Source: Tropicibacter naphthalenivorans (lineage in GTDB: Bacteria; Pseudomonadota; Alphaproteobacteria; Rhodobacterales; Rhodobacteraceae). From it: a DNA stretch of 64,000 nt. Shown here piece by piece: positions 35,298 through 44,581 of the stretch (positions within the stretch are counted from its first letter, which is position 1; the number at the start of each line of letters is the position of its first letter). The translations under genes and the position numbers were made by a program. A model generated the notes under the pieces. The model was not told where the DNA came from and searched no databases. It was given only the letters and a program-made list of their open reading frames with translations. Where the stretch lies: positions 1 through 64,000 of the forward strand of contig NZ_FWXX01000003.1 in the NCBI RefSeq assembly GCF_900176475.1, written 5' to 3'.

Positions 35298-36289
35298 GCC
35301 AGAAGAAGTACCAAGTCGTCGGCATCGGCAACGCCGTGGTGGACGTGATCGCCCGCTGCGAAGACGCTTTCCTGACCGAGAACGGCATCGAAAAGGGCAT
35401 CATGCAGCTGATCGAACAGGATCGCGGCGAAGCCCTGTACCACGCCATGGGCAACCGCGTGCAGACGCCCGGCGGCTCGGTCGCCAACACCATCGCCGGG
35501 GCGGGCAATCTTGGGCTGCGCAGCGCCTTTATTGGCCGGGTCTCGGATGACGATCTGGGCAAGTTCTACGCCGAGGCCATGACCAATGACGGCATTGATT
35601 TCGTCAACGCGCCCGTCTCGGGCGGCGAGCTGCCGACCTCGCGCTGCATGGTCTTTGTCTCGCCCGACGGCGAGCGTTCGATGAACACCTACCTTGGCAT
35701 TTCGGCGGAACTCGGCCCCGAGGACGTCGCCGAAGACGTGGCGGGCAACACCGATGTGATCTTTCTCGAAGGGTATCTCTTCGACAAGGACAAGGGCAAG
35801 GACGCCTTCCTGCGCGCCGCCCGCACCTGCCGCGCTGCCGGAGGCAAGGCCGGGATCGCGATCTCTGACCCCTTCTGCGTGGAACGCCACCGCGAAGACT
35901 TCCTGCGGCTGATCGCCAACGAGATGGATTTCGTGATCGGCAACGAGGATGAGATCAAGTCGCTCTACCAGAACAACGATCTCGACAAGGATCTGGCTGC
36001 CGTGGCCGCTGTCTGCCCGCTGGTGGTCTGCACCCGCTCGGGTGATGGCGTGTCCATCGTCAAGGATGGCGTGCGTACCGACGTGCCGGTCGAGAAAGTC
36101 GTCCCGGTGGATGCCACTGGCGCGGGCGATCAGTTCGCCGCGGGCTTTATCTATGGCCTCGTGACCGGCGCGGACATGGAAACCGCGGGCCGCATGGGCA
36201 GCACCTCTGCGGGCGAAGTCATCAGCCACATCGGCCCCCGCCCCGAGCGGAACCTGGCCGAACTCTTCAAGGAAAAGGGTTTGATCTAA
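35294..36289 (+). CDS. PfkB-family carbohydrate/nucleoside kinase
   Basis: 331 residues from ATG 35294, with AGGAG eight bases upstream. The ribokinase-type signatures are GGSVANTIAGAGNLGLRSAF near residue 60 and DATGAGDQFAAGF near 275, with catalytic Asp. It is most like the adenosine kinase-like branch common in alphaproteobacteria; the exact substrate (adenosine, sugar or other) is not certain. Co-transcribed with nth. Confidence 0.9.
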   Translation: MSQKKYQVVGIGNAVVDVIARCEDAFLTENGIEKGIMQLIEQDRGEALYHAMGNRVQTPGGSVANTIAGAGNLGLRSAFIGRVSDDDLGKFYAEAMTNDGIDFVNAPVSGGELPTSRCMVFVSPDGERSMNTYLGISAELGPEDVAEDVAGNTDVIFLEGYLFDKDKGKDAFLRAARTCRAAGGKAGIAISDPFCVERHREDFLRLIANEMDFVIGNEDEIKSLYQNNDLDKDLAAVAAVCPLVVCTRSGDGVSIVKDGVRTDVPVEKVVPVDATGAGDQFAAGFIYGLVTGADMETAGRMGSTSAGEVISHIGPRPERNLAELFKEKGLI

Positions 36290-36337
36290 CACCCTTTTTC
36301 ACGGGAGATTAACGCAATCCCCCTTCCCAAAATCCTC

Positions 36338-36378
36338 CTCCGAACAGTAGCGTTAACTAATTAAGTTATTGTTCGGAG
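36338..36378 (+). promoter_or_regulatory. Hairpin burying the ribosome site of the subtilase gene
   Basis: A perfect 9-bp inverted repeat, CTCCGAACA (36338-36346) and TGTTCGGAG (36370-36378), with a 23-base AT-rich loop. The right arm contains the GGAG ribosome site eight bases before ATG 36387, so pairing in the RNA would block translation; as DNA it could be an operator. Confidence 0.6.
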
Positions 36379-36386
36379 CACTTTTC

Positions 36387-37553
36387 ATGCAGCGTCTGAT
36401 CGTTCTGCGCGACAGGGCGGGCAATTGGGAACGCCCCTCGGTCACGCTGCAAGCCATTGCCGCGCCCAAATGGCCCGGCGCTCCGGCGGACCCGTGGATC
36501 GAGGTGGTCGATTATGACCCCGGCACGATGGCCGACCTGACCTCTGACCCGACTTTGCTCTTTGCGACCCCGCTGATCCGCACCCGCCTGATCGGACCCG
36601 AACCGCTGGACGACCTGTCGCTAAACGGCAGCGCGCCTGATTGGGGCGTGCGCCAAGTCGGCGCGATGGACAGCGGCTTTACCGGGGCTGGCGCGCGGGT
36701 TGCGCTGTTGGACACCGGGATCGACACAGCCCACCCGGCTTTCGAGGGCGTCAGCCTGACCACGCGGGACTTTGTTGGCACCGGAATCGAGGACGCAAAC
36801 GGCCATGGGACGCACCTTGCCGGGACGATCCTTGGCCGGGACGTGGACGGCACGCGCATCGGGGTGGCCCCCGGCACGCCTCGGCTGATCGTCGCCAAAG
36901 CGCTGACCGACGGGGGGCAGGGCACATCGGACGCGTTTCTGGACGCGCTGATCTGGGCGGCGCAAACGGGGGCCGAGATCATCGGCTTTGCCGCAAAGTT
37001 CGACGTGCTGGCCGAGACCGCCGCCTTGATCGCGGGCGGCCTGCCCGAGAGTTTGGCCCATGGCGTGGCAATGACCGCCTATCGCGGCAACCTGCGGATG
37101 GTGGAAACGATCCTGCTGATGCTGGGCCAGCCGCCGCTGGTGCTGGCCGCCGTGGGCAACGACTGTTTGCGCACGTTTTCCGAGCGTGAAATCGCTGGCC
37201 CCTCGGCCCCGGCGGCGGCGCGCGGGGTCTTGGCGGTGGGGGCGCTGACCATGGGCGAGGACGGGTTGAAACCGACTCCCTTTTCCAACGCCGGGCCCGC
37301 CTTGGCCGCGCCGGGGGCGGCGATCACCTCGGCCTGCGCGGGGGGCGGCCTGCGCGCGCTGAATGGTACGTCGATGGCGATGGCGCACGCGGTGGGCGTG
37401 GCGGCGCTGTGGTCCGAAGCCTTGCGACGTCAGGACCGTCCCGTCACCGCCCAGCAACTGGCCGCAAGCCTTGTGAGCCACGCCACGCTGAGCGGCATGG
37501 ACCCGCGCGCAACGCCCTTTGACCATGGCAAGGGGCTGGTCCAGGCGCCCTAG
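36387..37553 (+). CDS. S8-family (subtilisin-like) serine protease, no signal peptide
   Basis: 388 residues. The catalytic triad is clear: Asp in ALLDTGIDTAHP (about 110), His in NGHGTHLAGTI (about 142), Ser in NGTSMAMAHAVG (about 328), with the oxyanion Asn in AAVGNDC. There is no signal peptide or membrane segment, and the ~85-residue N-terminal region is not a normal prodomain, so it may act in the cytoplasm, like peptidases that process modified peptides. No precursor-peptide gene was recognised nearby. It stands alone, three bases from the convergent polA stop. Confidence 0.88.
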   Translation: MQRLIVLRDRAGNWERPSVTLQAIAAPKWPGAPADPWIEVVDYDPGTMADLTSDPTLLFATPLIRTRLIGPEPLDDLSLNGSAPDWGVRQVGAMDSGFTGAGARVALLDTGIDTAHPAFEGVSLTTRDFVGTGIEDANGHGTHLAGTILGRDVDGTRIGVAPGTPRLIVAKALTDGGQGTSDAFLDALIWAAQTGAEIIGFAAKFDVLAETAALIAGGLPESLAHGVAMTAYRGNLRMVETILLMLGQPPLVLAAVGNDCLRTFSEREIAGPSAPAAARGVLAVGALTMGEDGLKPTPFSNAGPALAAPGAAITSACAGGGLRALNGTSMAMAHAVGVAALWSEALRRQDRPVTAQQLAASLVSHATLSGMDPRATPFDHGKGLVQAP

Positions 37554-37556
37554 AGC

Positions 37557-40364
37557 CTAGTGCGCCTCGGCCCAGTTCGCGCCTTTGCCCGCGTCGACGA
37601 CCAGCGGCACGTCCAGCTGCACCACGGGCAGTGCCGCGCCTTCCATGACCTCCTTGGCCACGGCGATCAGGTCGTCGGCGGCGTCCTCTTGGACCTCGAA
37701 GATCAGTTCGTCGTGCACCTGAAGCAGCATCTTGGCGGGCAGATCGGCAATCGCGTTCGGCATCTGCACCATGGCGCGCCGGATGATATCCGCCGCCGTG
37801 CCTTGGATCGGCGCGTTGATCGCGGCGCGCTGTGCAAAGCCCGCGCGCGGGCCTTTCGCCGCGATCTCCGGCGTGTGGATCAGACGGCCAAACAGCGTCT
37901 CGACGCGTTTGTGTTCCTTGGCAAAGGCCTTGGTGTCGTCCATGTACTGCTTGATGCCGGGGAAGCGTTCGAAATAGCGGTCGATAAAGCCCTGCGCTTC
38001 GGCGCGTGGAATGCGCAGGTTGCGCGCAAGACCAAAGCCCGAAATCCCGTAGATCACGCCAAAGTTGATCGCCTTGGCCTGACGGCGAATGTCCGAAGTC
38101 ATCTCTTCCATCGGGACATTGAACATTTCCGACGCGGTCATGGCGTGAATGTCCTGCCCGTCGCGGAAGGCTTGTTTGAGCGCGTCGATCCCTGCCATAT
38201 GCGCCAGAATGCGCAATTCGATCTGCGAATAGTCGAGCGAGACCAAGACCTTGCCCTCTTCGGCGACAAAGGCTTCGCGGATGCGCCGCCCTTCTTCGGA
38301 GCGGACGGGAATGTTTTGCAGGTTCGGATCGGCAGAGGCCAGACGCCCGGTGTTCGCCCCCGATTGCAGGTAAGAGGTATGCACCCGGCCCGTGTCGGCG
38401 TTGATGTGTTCCTGCAACGCATCCGTGTAGGTCGACTTCAGCTTGGACAGCTGCCTCCAATCCAGCACTCGGGCGGGCAGGTCGTGCTCGGTGGCCAAAT
38501 CCTCAAGGATGTCCGCGCCAGTGGCATAGGCCCCGGTCTTGCCCTTTTTGCCGCCCTCAAGCCCCATCTTGTCAAAGAGGATTTCGCCCAGCTGCTTGGG
38601 GCTGCCGACGTTAAAGGATTCCCCGGCCAGCTCGTGAATCTCTTCCTCCAGCTGGGCCATTTTCTGGGCAAAAGCCCCGGACATGCGCGACAGGGTCTGA
38701 CGGTCAACCTTGATCCCGTGGCGTTCCATCTGCGCCAACACCGGCACCAGCGGGCGTTCCAGCGTTTCATACACACGGGTGACCTGCGTGCGATGCAATT
38801 GCGGTTTAAAGGTCATCCACAGGCGCAGGGTGATGTCCGCATCCTCGGCGGCGTATTTGACGGCGTCCTCGATGGGCACCAGATCAAAGGTGATCTGCTT
38901 TTTGCCGGTGCCGAGCAGATCCTTGATCGGGATCGGCGTGTGCGACAGGTAGCGTTCGGACAGCGCGTCCATGCCGTGGCCGTGCAGGCCAGCGTTCATC
39001 GCGTAGGACATCAGCATCGTGTCGTCGATGGGGGCGACGTCGACGCCGTAGCGGGCAAAGACCTTGGCGTCGAACTTCATGTTCTGGCCGATTTTCAGCA
39101 CCGCGGGGTCCTCTAGCAGCGGGCGAAGGGTATCCAGCGCCTCACTCATCGGCATCTGACCGGGCGCAAGGCTGTTGTCCGCAAAGAGGTCGTCCCCCGC
39201 GTTCGCCTTATGCGCCAGCGGGATGTAACACGCCTCGCCCGGCTGGACGGACAGGCTGATCCCCACCAGATCGCAAGTCATATCGTTGACGCCCGTCGTT
39301 TCCGTATCGACGGCCACCCAGCCGGTCTCGCGCGCGCGGGCGACCCATGCCTCAAGCGCCGCCAAGTCGCTGACGTGTTCGTATTTCTCGGGGTCGATGG
39401 CGGGCCATTCGGGCGCGTCCGCCGGAGGGTTCGCGCCCTCGGGCGTGGTGTCGGGGATCGCGGGGGCCTCGACGTTCAGCTTGTCCGCCAGACGCTTGGT
39501 CAGGGTGCGGAATTCCATCCGGGTGAGGAACTCCATCAGCGTGTCGGGGTCCGGCTCGCGCACCTCGAGATCGTCCAGCGTAAAGTCCAGCTCCATGTCG
39601 CAATCCAGCTGCACCAGCTTTTTCGACAGCTCGATCTGCTCGCGCTTTTCGATCAGGGTCTGGCGGCGCTTGGGCTGTTTGATTTCCTCGGCGCGGTCCA
39701 ACAGCTCTTCGAGCGAGCCGTATTCGTTGATCAGCAGGGCGGCCGTCTTGATCCCGATGCCCGGCGCGCCCGGCACGTTATCAACGGAATCCCCGGCCAA
39801 AGCCTGCACGTCCACCACACGCTCCGGCCCGACGCCGAATTTCTCAAAGACGCCGTCACGGTCGATCAGCTTGTTCTTCATCGGGTCGAGCATTTCGACC
39901 CCGTCGCCCACCAGCTGCATCAAGTCCTTGTCGGACGACAGGATCGTCACCCGCCCGCCCGCGTCACGCGCCTGATGCGCCAGCGTGGCCATAATGTCGT
40001 CGGCCTCAAAGCCCTCTTGTTCCTTGCAGGCGATGTTGAAGGCCACCGTCGCCTCGCGGGTCAGCGGGATCTGCGGGCGCATGTCCTCTGGCATGGCGTC
40101 GCGGTTGGCCTTGTACTGGTCGTACAGATCGTTGCGGAAGGTGTGGCTGCCCTTGTCGAAAATCACCGCCACATGGGTCGGCGCGTCGGGGCCGGTGTTG
40201 CCGTCAATATAGCGTTGCAGCATGTTGCAAAAGCCCGACACCGCCCCGATCGGCAGCCCGTCCGACTTGCGCGTCAGCGGCGGCAGCGCGTGAAACGCCC
40301 GAAAGATAAAGGCCGAGCCGTCGATCAGATGCAGATGGCATCCCTTGCCGAAATTCGTGCTCAT
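37557..40364 (-). CDS. polA: DNA polymerase I
   Basis: 935 residues with all three domains: N-terminal 5'-3' nuclease (LHLIDGSAFIFRAFHALP; ALAGDSVDNVPGAPGIGIKT), 3'-5' proofreading exonuclease with intact residues (VAVDTETTGVND, NMKFDAKVF, YAAEDADITLRL) and polymerase (VSLDYSQIELRILAHM, RRQAKAINFGVIYG, QVHDELIFEV). It fills gaps in repair and removes Okazaki primers. GGGAGAG precedes the ATG. The intact exonuclease set is notable since some bacterial Pol I enzymes have lost it. Confidence 0.99.
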   Translation of the reverse strand: MSTNFGKGCHLHLIDGSAFIFRAFHALPPLTRKSDGLPIGAVSGFCNMLQRYIDGNTGPDAPTHVAVIFDKGSHTFRNDLYDQYKANRDAMPEDMRPQIPLTREATVAFNIACKEQEGFEADDIMATLAHQARDAGGRVTILSSDKDLMQLVGDGVEMLDPMKNKLIDRDGVFEKFGVGPERVVDVQALAGDSVDNVPGAPGIGIKTAALLINEYGSLEELLDRAEEIKQPKRRQTLIEKREQIELSKKLVQLDCDMELDFTLDDLEVREPDPDTLMEFLTRMEFRTLTKRLADKLNVEAPAIPDTTPEGANPPADAPEWPAIDPEKYEHVSDLAALEAWVARARETGWVAVDTETTGVNDMTCDLVGISLSVQPGEACYIPLAHKANAGDDLFADNSLAPGQMPMSEALDTLRPLLEDPAVLKIGQNMKFDAKVFARYGVDVAPIDDTMLMSYAMNAGLHGHGMDALSERYLSHTPIPIKDLLGTGKKQITFDLVPIEDAVKYAAEDADITLRLWMTFKPQLHRTQVTRVYETLERPLVPVLAQMERHGIKVDRQTLSRMSGAFAQKMAQLEEEIHELAGESFNVGSPKQLGEILFDKMGLEGGKKGKTGAYATGADILEDLATEHDLPARVLDWRQLSKLKSTYTDALQEHINADTGRVHTSYLQSGANTGRLASADPNLQNIPVRSEEGRRIREAFVAEEGKVLVSLDYSQIELRILAHMAGIDALKQAFRDGQDIHAMTASEMFNVPMEEMTSDIRRQAKAINFGVIYGISGFGLARNLRIPRAEAQGFIDRYFERFPGIKQYMDDTKAFAKEHKRVETLFGRLIHTPEIAAKGPRAGFAQRAAINAPIQGTAADIIRRAMVQMPNAIADLPAKMLLQVHDELIFEVQEDAADDLIAVAKEVMEGAALPVVQLDVPLVVDAGKGANWAEAH

Positions 40365-40432
40365 CGTCGCTCTCCCGCAGTCCTGTGTCGCGGTGCAGGT
40401 TTGCCACGGATTGCCCGGTTAGGCCAGCGGCC

Positions 40433-40612
40433 TTAGGCTTTGCTTTCGAAATCCGTGTGGACGTATTTCGCATCGCAATAGGGGCATTCGACAAAACCCG
40501 TTTCATGCGGGATTTGCAGCCAGACGCGCGGGTGACCCAAAGCGCCTTCGCCGCCGTCGCAGGCGATCCGGTACGAGGTGACGATCTTGGTCTCGGGGGC
40601 TTCGATGGTCAT
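40433..40612 (-). CDS. Small zinc-finger (CHCC-type) protein
   Basis: About 59 residues. [18 protein letters not shown] and [15 protein letters not shown] give the C-x9-H ... C-x2-C pattern of the zf-CHCC family, whose relatives include the NDUFS6 subunit of mitochondrial complex I. It may bind zinc and assist complex I or a similar enzyme. An in-frame ATG three codons upstream (40621) is also possible. It lies behind polA's 5' end on the same strand, separated by about 70 bases. Confidence 0.88.
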   Translation of the reverse strand: MTIEAPETKIVTSYRIACDGGEGALGHPRVWLQIPHETGFVECPYCDAKYVHTDFESKA

Positions 40613-40687
40613 GGAAAACATTCCCTTTCCGCAGCAGGCATCCTATGTGCCTTATGAGGCAACGCGCGCGAGGGGGCAAGAGAGACC

Positions 40688-41611
40688 ATGACACAAGACG
40701 CCATCCGCATCGAAGGACTGCGTAAAACCTACGAAGGCGGTAAAGAAGCCTTAAAGGGCGTGGACCTGACGGTGCCGGCCGGGTCGATCTTTGGCCTTTT
40801 GGGGCCGAACGGCGCGGGCAAGTCGACGATGATCAACATCCTCGCGGGTTTGGTCGTCAAAACGGCGGGCAAAGTGGACATCTGGGGCTGGGATCAGGAC
40901 GCCAACCCCCGGCAAAGCCGCGCCGCCATTGGTGTGATGCCGCAAGAGCTGAACCTCGATCCGTTCTTTACGCCGCATGGCGCGTTGGAGGTGCAGGCGG
41001 GGCTGTACGGCGTGCCGAAAGCGCAGCGGCGCTCCGATGAGATCCTCGAAATGGTCGGGCTGACCGACAAGCGCGACGCCTATGCGCGGACCCTGTCGGG
41101 GGGGATGCGGCGGCGTCTGCTGCTGGCCAAAGCCCTTGTGCACAGCCCGCAGGTCTTGGTCCTGGATGAACCCACGGCGGGGGTAGACATCGAGCTGCGA
41201 CAGATGCTGTGGCGCAACGTGCGGCGGCTGAACGAGGAACGCGGGATGACGATCATCCTGACGACTCACTACCTCGAAGAGGCCGAAGAGATGTGCGACG
41301 AGATCGCCATCATCAACCACGGCGAGCTGGTGGCGCGCGATTCGACGCAGAACCTGCTGGGGCAAGTCACCGCCAAGACCATGGTGATCACGCCGGAAAG
41401 CGCCCCTGATACGCTGCCCTCAGCGCCGGGAATCACCGTCGAGGCGCGCAAGGACGGCACGCTGGCCTTTTCCTACAACGCTGCCGATACGCAGGCCGAA
41501 CAGGTGCTGTCGCTGGCGCATCAGGCGGGCATCCGCATCCGCGACGTGCGCACCGAGCAAGCCGACCTGCAAGAGGTCTTCCTCTCGCTGACCAGCTCGC
41601 TCGGGGCCTAA
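40688..41611 (+). CDS. ABC transporter ATP-binding protein (ABC-2 type)
   Basis: 307 residues. Walker A GPNGAGKSTM, signature RTLSGGMRRRLLLAK, Walker B VLVLDEPTAGVD, switch His TTHYLEEAEE. The C-terminal ~80 residues are the extension typical of DrrA/CcmA-type drug or polymer exporters. Such ATPases normally adjoin an ABC-2 permease gene; here the next gene is convergent and unrelated, so the permease must be encoded elsewhere, conceivably at 14932, though this is only a guess. Confidence 0.92.
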   Translation: MTQDAIRIEGLRKTYEGGKEALKGVDLTVPAGSIFGLLGPNGAGKSTMINILAGLVVKTAGKVDIWGWDQDANPRQSRAAIGVMPQELNLDPFFTPHGALEVQAGLYGVPKAQRRSDEILEMVGLTDKRDAYARTLSGGMRRRLLLAKALVHSPQVLVLDEPTAGVDIELRQMLWRNVRRLNEERGMTIILTTHYLEEAEEMCDEIAIINHGELVARDSTQNLLGQVTAKTMVITPESAPDTLPSAPGITVEARKDGTLAFSYNAADTQAEQVLSLAHQAGIRIRDVRTEQADLQEVFLSLTSSLGA

Positions 41612-41614
41612 AGG

Positions 41615-41986
41615 TCAATTCGCGGGGGCCAGCATCCGCCCAAGGTTGCGACCCGCAAGGATATGCACGTGCAGGTGCGGCACCTCTTGGACGCCGTTCT
41701 TGCCCGCATTGGCGATCAGGCGGAAGCCGTCGGCCTCGACCCCCTCGGCCTTGCAGACCTCACCCACGGCGCGAATGTAGTCGACGATCTCGGCATCGGA
41801 CGCCTCTTGCGCGAAGTGGTCAAAGCACACGTACGGCCCCTTGGGGATCACCAGCACATGGGTCGGCGCCTGCGGGTTGATGTCGCGAAAGGCCAGCGCG
41901 TGCTCGGTTTCCAGCACGGTATTGTTGGGAATCTCGCCGCGCAGGATTTTGGCAAAGATGTTCTGATCGTCGTAGGTATAAGCCAT
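41615..41986 (-). CDS. HIT family nucleotide-binding protein
   Basis: 123 residues from ATG 41986. The histidine triad is HLHVHILAG near the C-terminus, and FAKILRGEIP at the N-terminus is typical of the HINT branch, which hydrolyses adenosine phosphoramidates. The frame is open 20 codons further upstream but conservation starts at MAYTYDDQN. Lies downstream of the GT14 gene on the same strand; 56 bases separate them. Confidence 0.94.
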   Translation of the reverse strand: MAYTYDDQNIFAKILRGEIPNNTVLETEHALAFRDINPQAPTHVLVIPKGPYVCFDHFAQEASDAEIVDYIRAVGEVCKAEGVEADGFRLIANAGKNGVQEVPHLHVHILAGRNLGRMLAPAN

Positions 41987-42042
41987 GTCAGCCTCTTGGA
42001 ACGCTTGGATTTGCCCTGTTGTCGCGCAGTTTGCCGCGCGCC

Positions 42043-43620
42043 TCAATCGGCAAAGAGGTGGTCAAGCTGCACGATTTCCTGCGCCTGCGATTCCGGAACC
42101 GTCAGGAAGGAGGCCACGGCCTTGGCGTTGACCTCGGGCGAGTCGATCTCGCGCATCCGGGTGTGGTTGTCGAAATGCGCGTCGCGGATGCGGTCGCTTT
42201 CGTGGACCATGTCGTTGCGCACCGTCGGCAGCAGGCGCATCAACGTCTCATACGGCGTCCGATCCCCGGCCAGACCGACGCGCATGGCATGGCCGATCAG
42301 GTACTCGTCCGAGAACTGGCATTCAATTTCCAAAAGACGGGTCAGCGAGCGGTCGCGGCCAAAGTCTTCGAGCAGGTCGAGGTTGCCGGGGTCAATGCAG
42401 ACCACCAGCCGGTCGGTGTCGTAGTAATCGAACAGCATCCGCACCAGCGCGCGGCGGTGGCGGTGCCGCTTGCCCATGGTCGACTGGATGCCGCCCAGAT
42501 CGGGCAGAGGGCAGCTTTCCTCGTTGAACAGGTATTCGATGCAGGGAATGTTCGTCATCTGCTGCATCCGGTCGAGCAAACGCTTGGCCACGTGCCATTT
42601 CTTGCAGACGATGATCAGCAGCTCGCGCTCGCGCCCCAGAGAGCTTTCCTTTTCCCAGAACCGCGCCGCGAAACGTCGGCCAATCCGGCCCTTGTTGGAC
42701 AGGAATTTATACAGGGAACGCCCCTCGTTCGAGATCTGGAACTTGGCCCCGTCAGAGGCATAGAGCACGCCCAAGCGGCGGCGCAGCTCTGTCGCCTCTG
42801 GGCTGATTTTCCGAGCAAACAAAAAGTCTTGGGACAGCAGCAGGTCGTAGTGATCGTTGTAGAACGTCACCGGCATCCCGTAGTCCGAGAACATCAAAAA
42901 GGTCAGCGTGCGGCATTCAATCTCATGCTCGGGCACAAGGTGGCGCACCAGCGTCTGAAAGAACGTCTCATCGGGAATCCACGTGGTCGCAAAGAACCGC
43001 ATCACGTCCTTGCGCTGCTTGATAAAGTCCAAAATCCACTCGACCGTGCGCCGCCGCAGACACCACCACTGCGAGCCGATCATGATTTCCAGATCGGCGG
43101 GGATCTCACGCGTCAGCCCCAGCCGCTTTTGCAGCTCGAACATCGCGTAGAACCGGCGCTTCTGCGTGCGTTCGTTGAACCAGTGCCTATAAATCAGGCG
43201 CTCTTCCTTCCAGCCGGTCTTGATCCAGTCGGATTGGAAGTAATCAAAGCTTTCGACGTAGTCGCAGTCGCGCCGGTCGAGGAACTCATGCGCGTATTCG
43301 GCGGATTTGATCGCCATGCAGTCGCCCGACAACATGTAGAAATGCGTCGCCCGCGGGAAGGATTCGACCGCCGACTGCACCGCGTAGATCGTCGCCTCGA
43401 CCAGGGACCATTCCCCCCAGCCGCATTTGATCCGCTTGTGGGCAAAGCAAACGTTGGGGTTGTCGGCCAGACCTTCGCGGATCTTGCGGTAATGTTCCGG
43501 CTTGGCGCGCGCATCAAAGTGGATCGAAATGTAATCCCCCACAGCCGTCAGGCTCTGCGCCTGCTTGATGATGGCGTCAGGGTCTTTGTGACACAGCAGT
43601 ATGAAGGCGATTTTTGCCAT
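42043..43620 (-). CDS. Core-2/I-branching (GT14-like) glycosyltransferase, second copy
   Basis: 525 residues. The N-terminal half has the same motifs as the gene at 22153 (FILLCHKDPDAI, HFDARAK, CGWGEWSLVEAT, HFYMLSGDCMAI, MIGSQWWCLRRRT, WIPDETFFQTLV). The C-terminal ~230 residues are a different extension, with a nucleotide-kinase-like patch but no recognised fold. It may add branches to the same surface glycan. It is divergent from a sulfotransferase gene; the 142-base AT-rich gap between them probably holds both promoters. Confidence 0.85.
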   Translation of the reverse strand: MAKIAFILLCHKDPDAIIKQAQSLTAVGDYISIHFDARAKPEHYRKIREGLADNPNVCFAHKRIKCGWGEWSLVEATIYAVQSAVESFPRATHFYMLSGDCMAIKSAEYAHEFLDRRDCDYVESFDYFQSDWIKTGWKEERLIYRHWFNERTQKRRFYAMFELQKRLGLTREIPADLEIMIGSQWWCLRRRTVEWILDFIKQRKDVMRFFATTWIPDETFFQTLVRHLVPEHEIECRTLTFLMFSDYGMPVTFYNDHYDLLLSQDFLFARKISPEATELRRRLGVLYASDGAKFQISNEGRSLYKFLSNKGRIGRRFAARFWEKESSLGRERELLIIVCKKWHVAKRLLDRMQQMTNIPCIEYLFNEESCPLPDLGGIQSTMGKRHRHRRALVRMLFDYYDTDRLVVCIDPGNLDLLEDFGRDRSLTRLLEIECQFSDEYLIGHAMRVGLAGDRTPYETLMRLLPTVRNDMVHESDRIRDAHFDNHTRMREIDSPEVNAKAVASFLTVPESQAQEIVQLDHLFAD

Positions 43621-43762
43621 TCAGGAAACCATAATCCCCAATTTTTCCCGATTGTTTACGGTACTAAGGCTAAACACGCGTTGAATAAACCTGCTTTCTT
43701 TGGTTTTTTGTAACAGGTAAAGCACCAAAAAGAACAAGAGCAGGTATCCGGAGGCGACAGGC

Positions 43763-44581
43763 ATGGGCTTTCCAGGCACATGGATGACCGAGAGTGAAAG
43801 CATGGTGTATCGGGTGGTGCCGAAATGCGCCTGCTCGACCATCGGTCAGATCATGTATTACTCAGACCACGGCGAATTCTTCGACGGCGACATCCACGAT
43901 GCAACCGAAGGGCTGCACAAATGGGCGCGCGAGGAAAGCCAGGCGGCGATCAAAGCGAACGTGAAAACGCGGACCTCCTATGCGTATACTTGCGTCAGGA
44001 ACCCCTATACGCGAATCCTTTCGTCTTTCTTTGACAAGATTTGCGGCATTCAGCGCAACGGGCGGCGGTATCGCGGCAACCTTGTGCCGCTCTTGATCCA
44101 GAAATACGGGATCGAGGTCGGCGGCGACGACGGCAAGCAAGAGTTTGACCAGATCAAATCCTTCCGCCGGTTCTTGTTGTTCACCCGCGACACCATCCGC
44201 TGGCGCCGCCCGATGGAGCCGGACATTCACTGGTCGGCCATGTCGGGGCATGTGTCCACCTTCATCGTGAACGGTGGCCGCTATAACAAGATTTTCTGGA
44301 CGGAACAGTTCAACGACGGGATGCAGCAGGTGCTGGACGCGGTGGAAACCCCGCATAAGGTCGATCTGGCGAAGATCCCGCGTTTCAACGAATCCGAAGG
44401 CCACGGGCCCAAGCGCGCCCACCCGGTCGAGGATTACTTTGACGACATGGCGATGCACCTGATGAAGGAAATCTATCACCGGGATTTCGCGCTGTTCAAA
44501 TACGACTACGACAACCCCGCGAACAAGATGCCGATTGGCGAGATTGACCTCGACGAGGTGCACGCCAAGCTGGGCGACTAA
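43763..44581 (+). CDS. Carbohydrate-type sulfotransferase (Sulfotransfer_2)
   Basis: 272 residues. The PAPS-binding loop VVPKCACSTIGQIMYYS (about 18-34) and the 3'-phosphate site CVRNPYTRILSSFFDKI are both intact, as in Sulfotransfer_2 enzymes that sulfate polysaccharides. GGAGG lies nine bases before the ATG. Paired divergently with a GT14-like gene, as the sulfotransferase at 23862 follows one in the other locus. Its stop overlaps that of the DUF2798 gene by four bases. Confidence 0.9.
   Translation: MGFPGTWMTESESMVYRVVPKCACSTIGQIMYYSDHGEFFDGDIHDATEGLHKWAREESQAAIKANVKTRTSYAYTCVRNPYTRILSSFFDKICGIQRNGRRYRGNLVPLLIQKYGIEVGGDDGKQEFDQIKSFRRFLLFTRDTIRWRRPMEPDIHWSAMSGHVSTFIVNGGRYNKIFWTEQFNDGMQQVLDAVETPHKVDLAKIPRFNESEGHGPKRAHPVEDYFDDMAMHLMKEIYHRDFALFKYDYDNPANKMPIGEIDLDEVHAKLGD

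Noticed and set aside
42019-43713. 564-codon plus-strand frame opposite the GT14-like gene
   Set aside because: Shadow frame of the real minus-strand gene without motifs.
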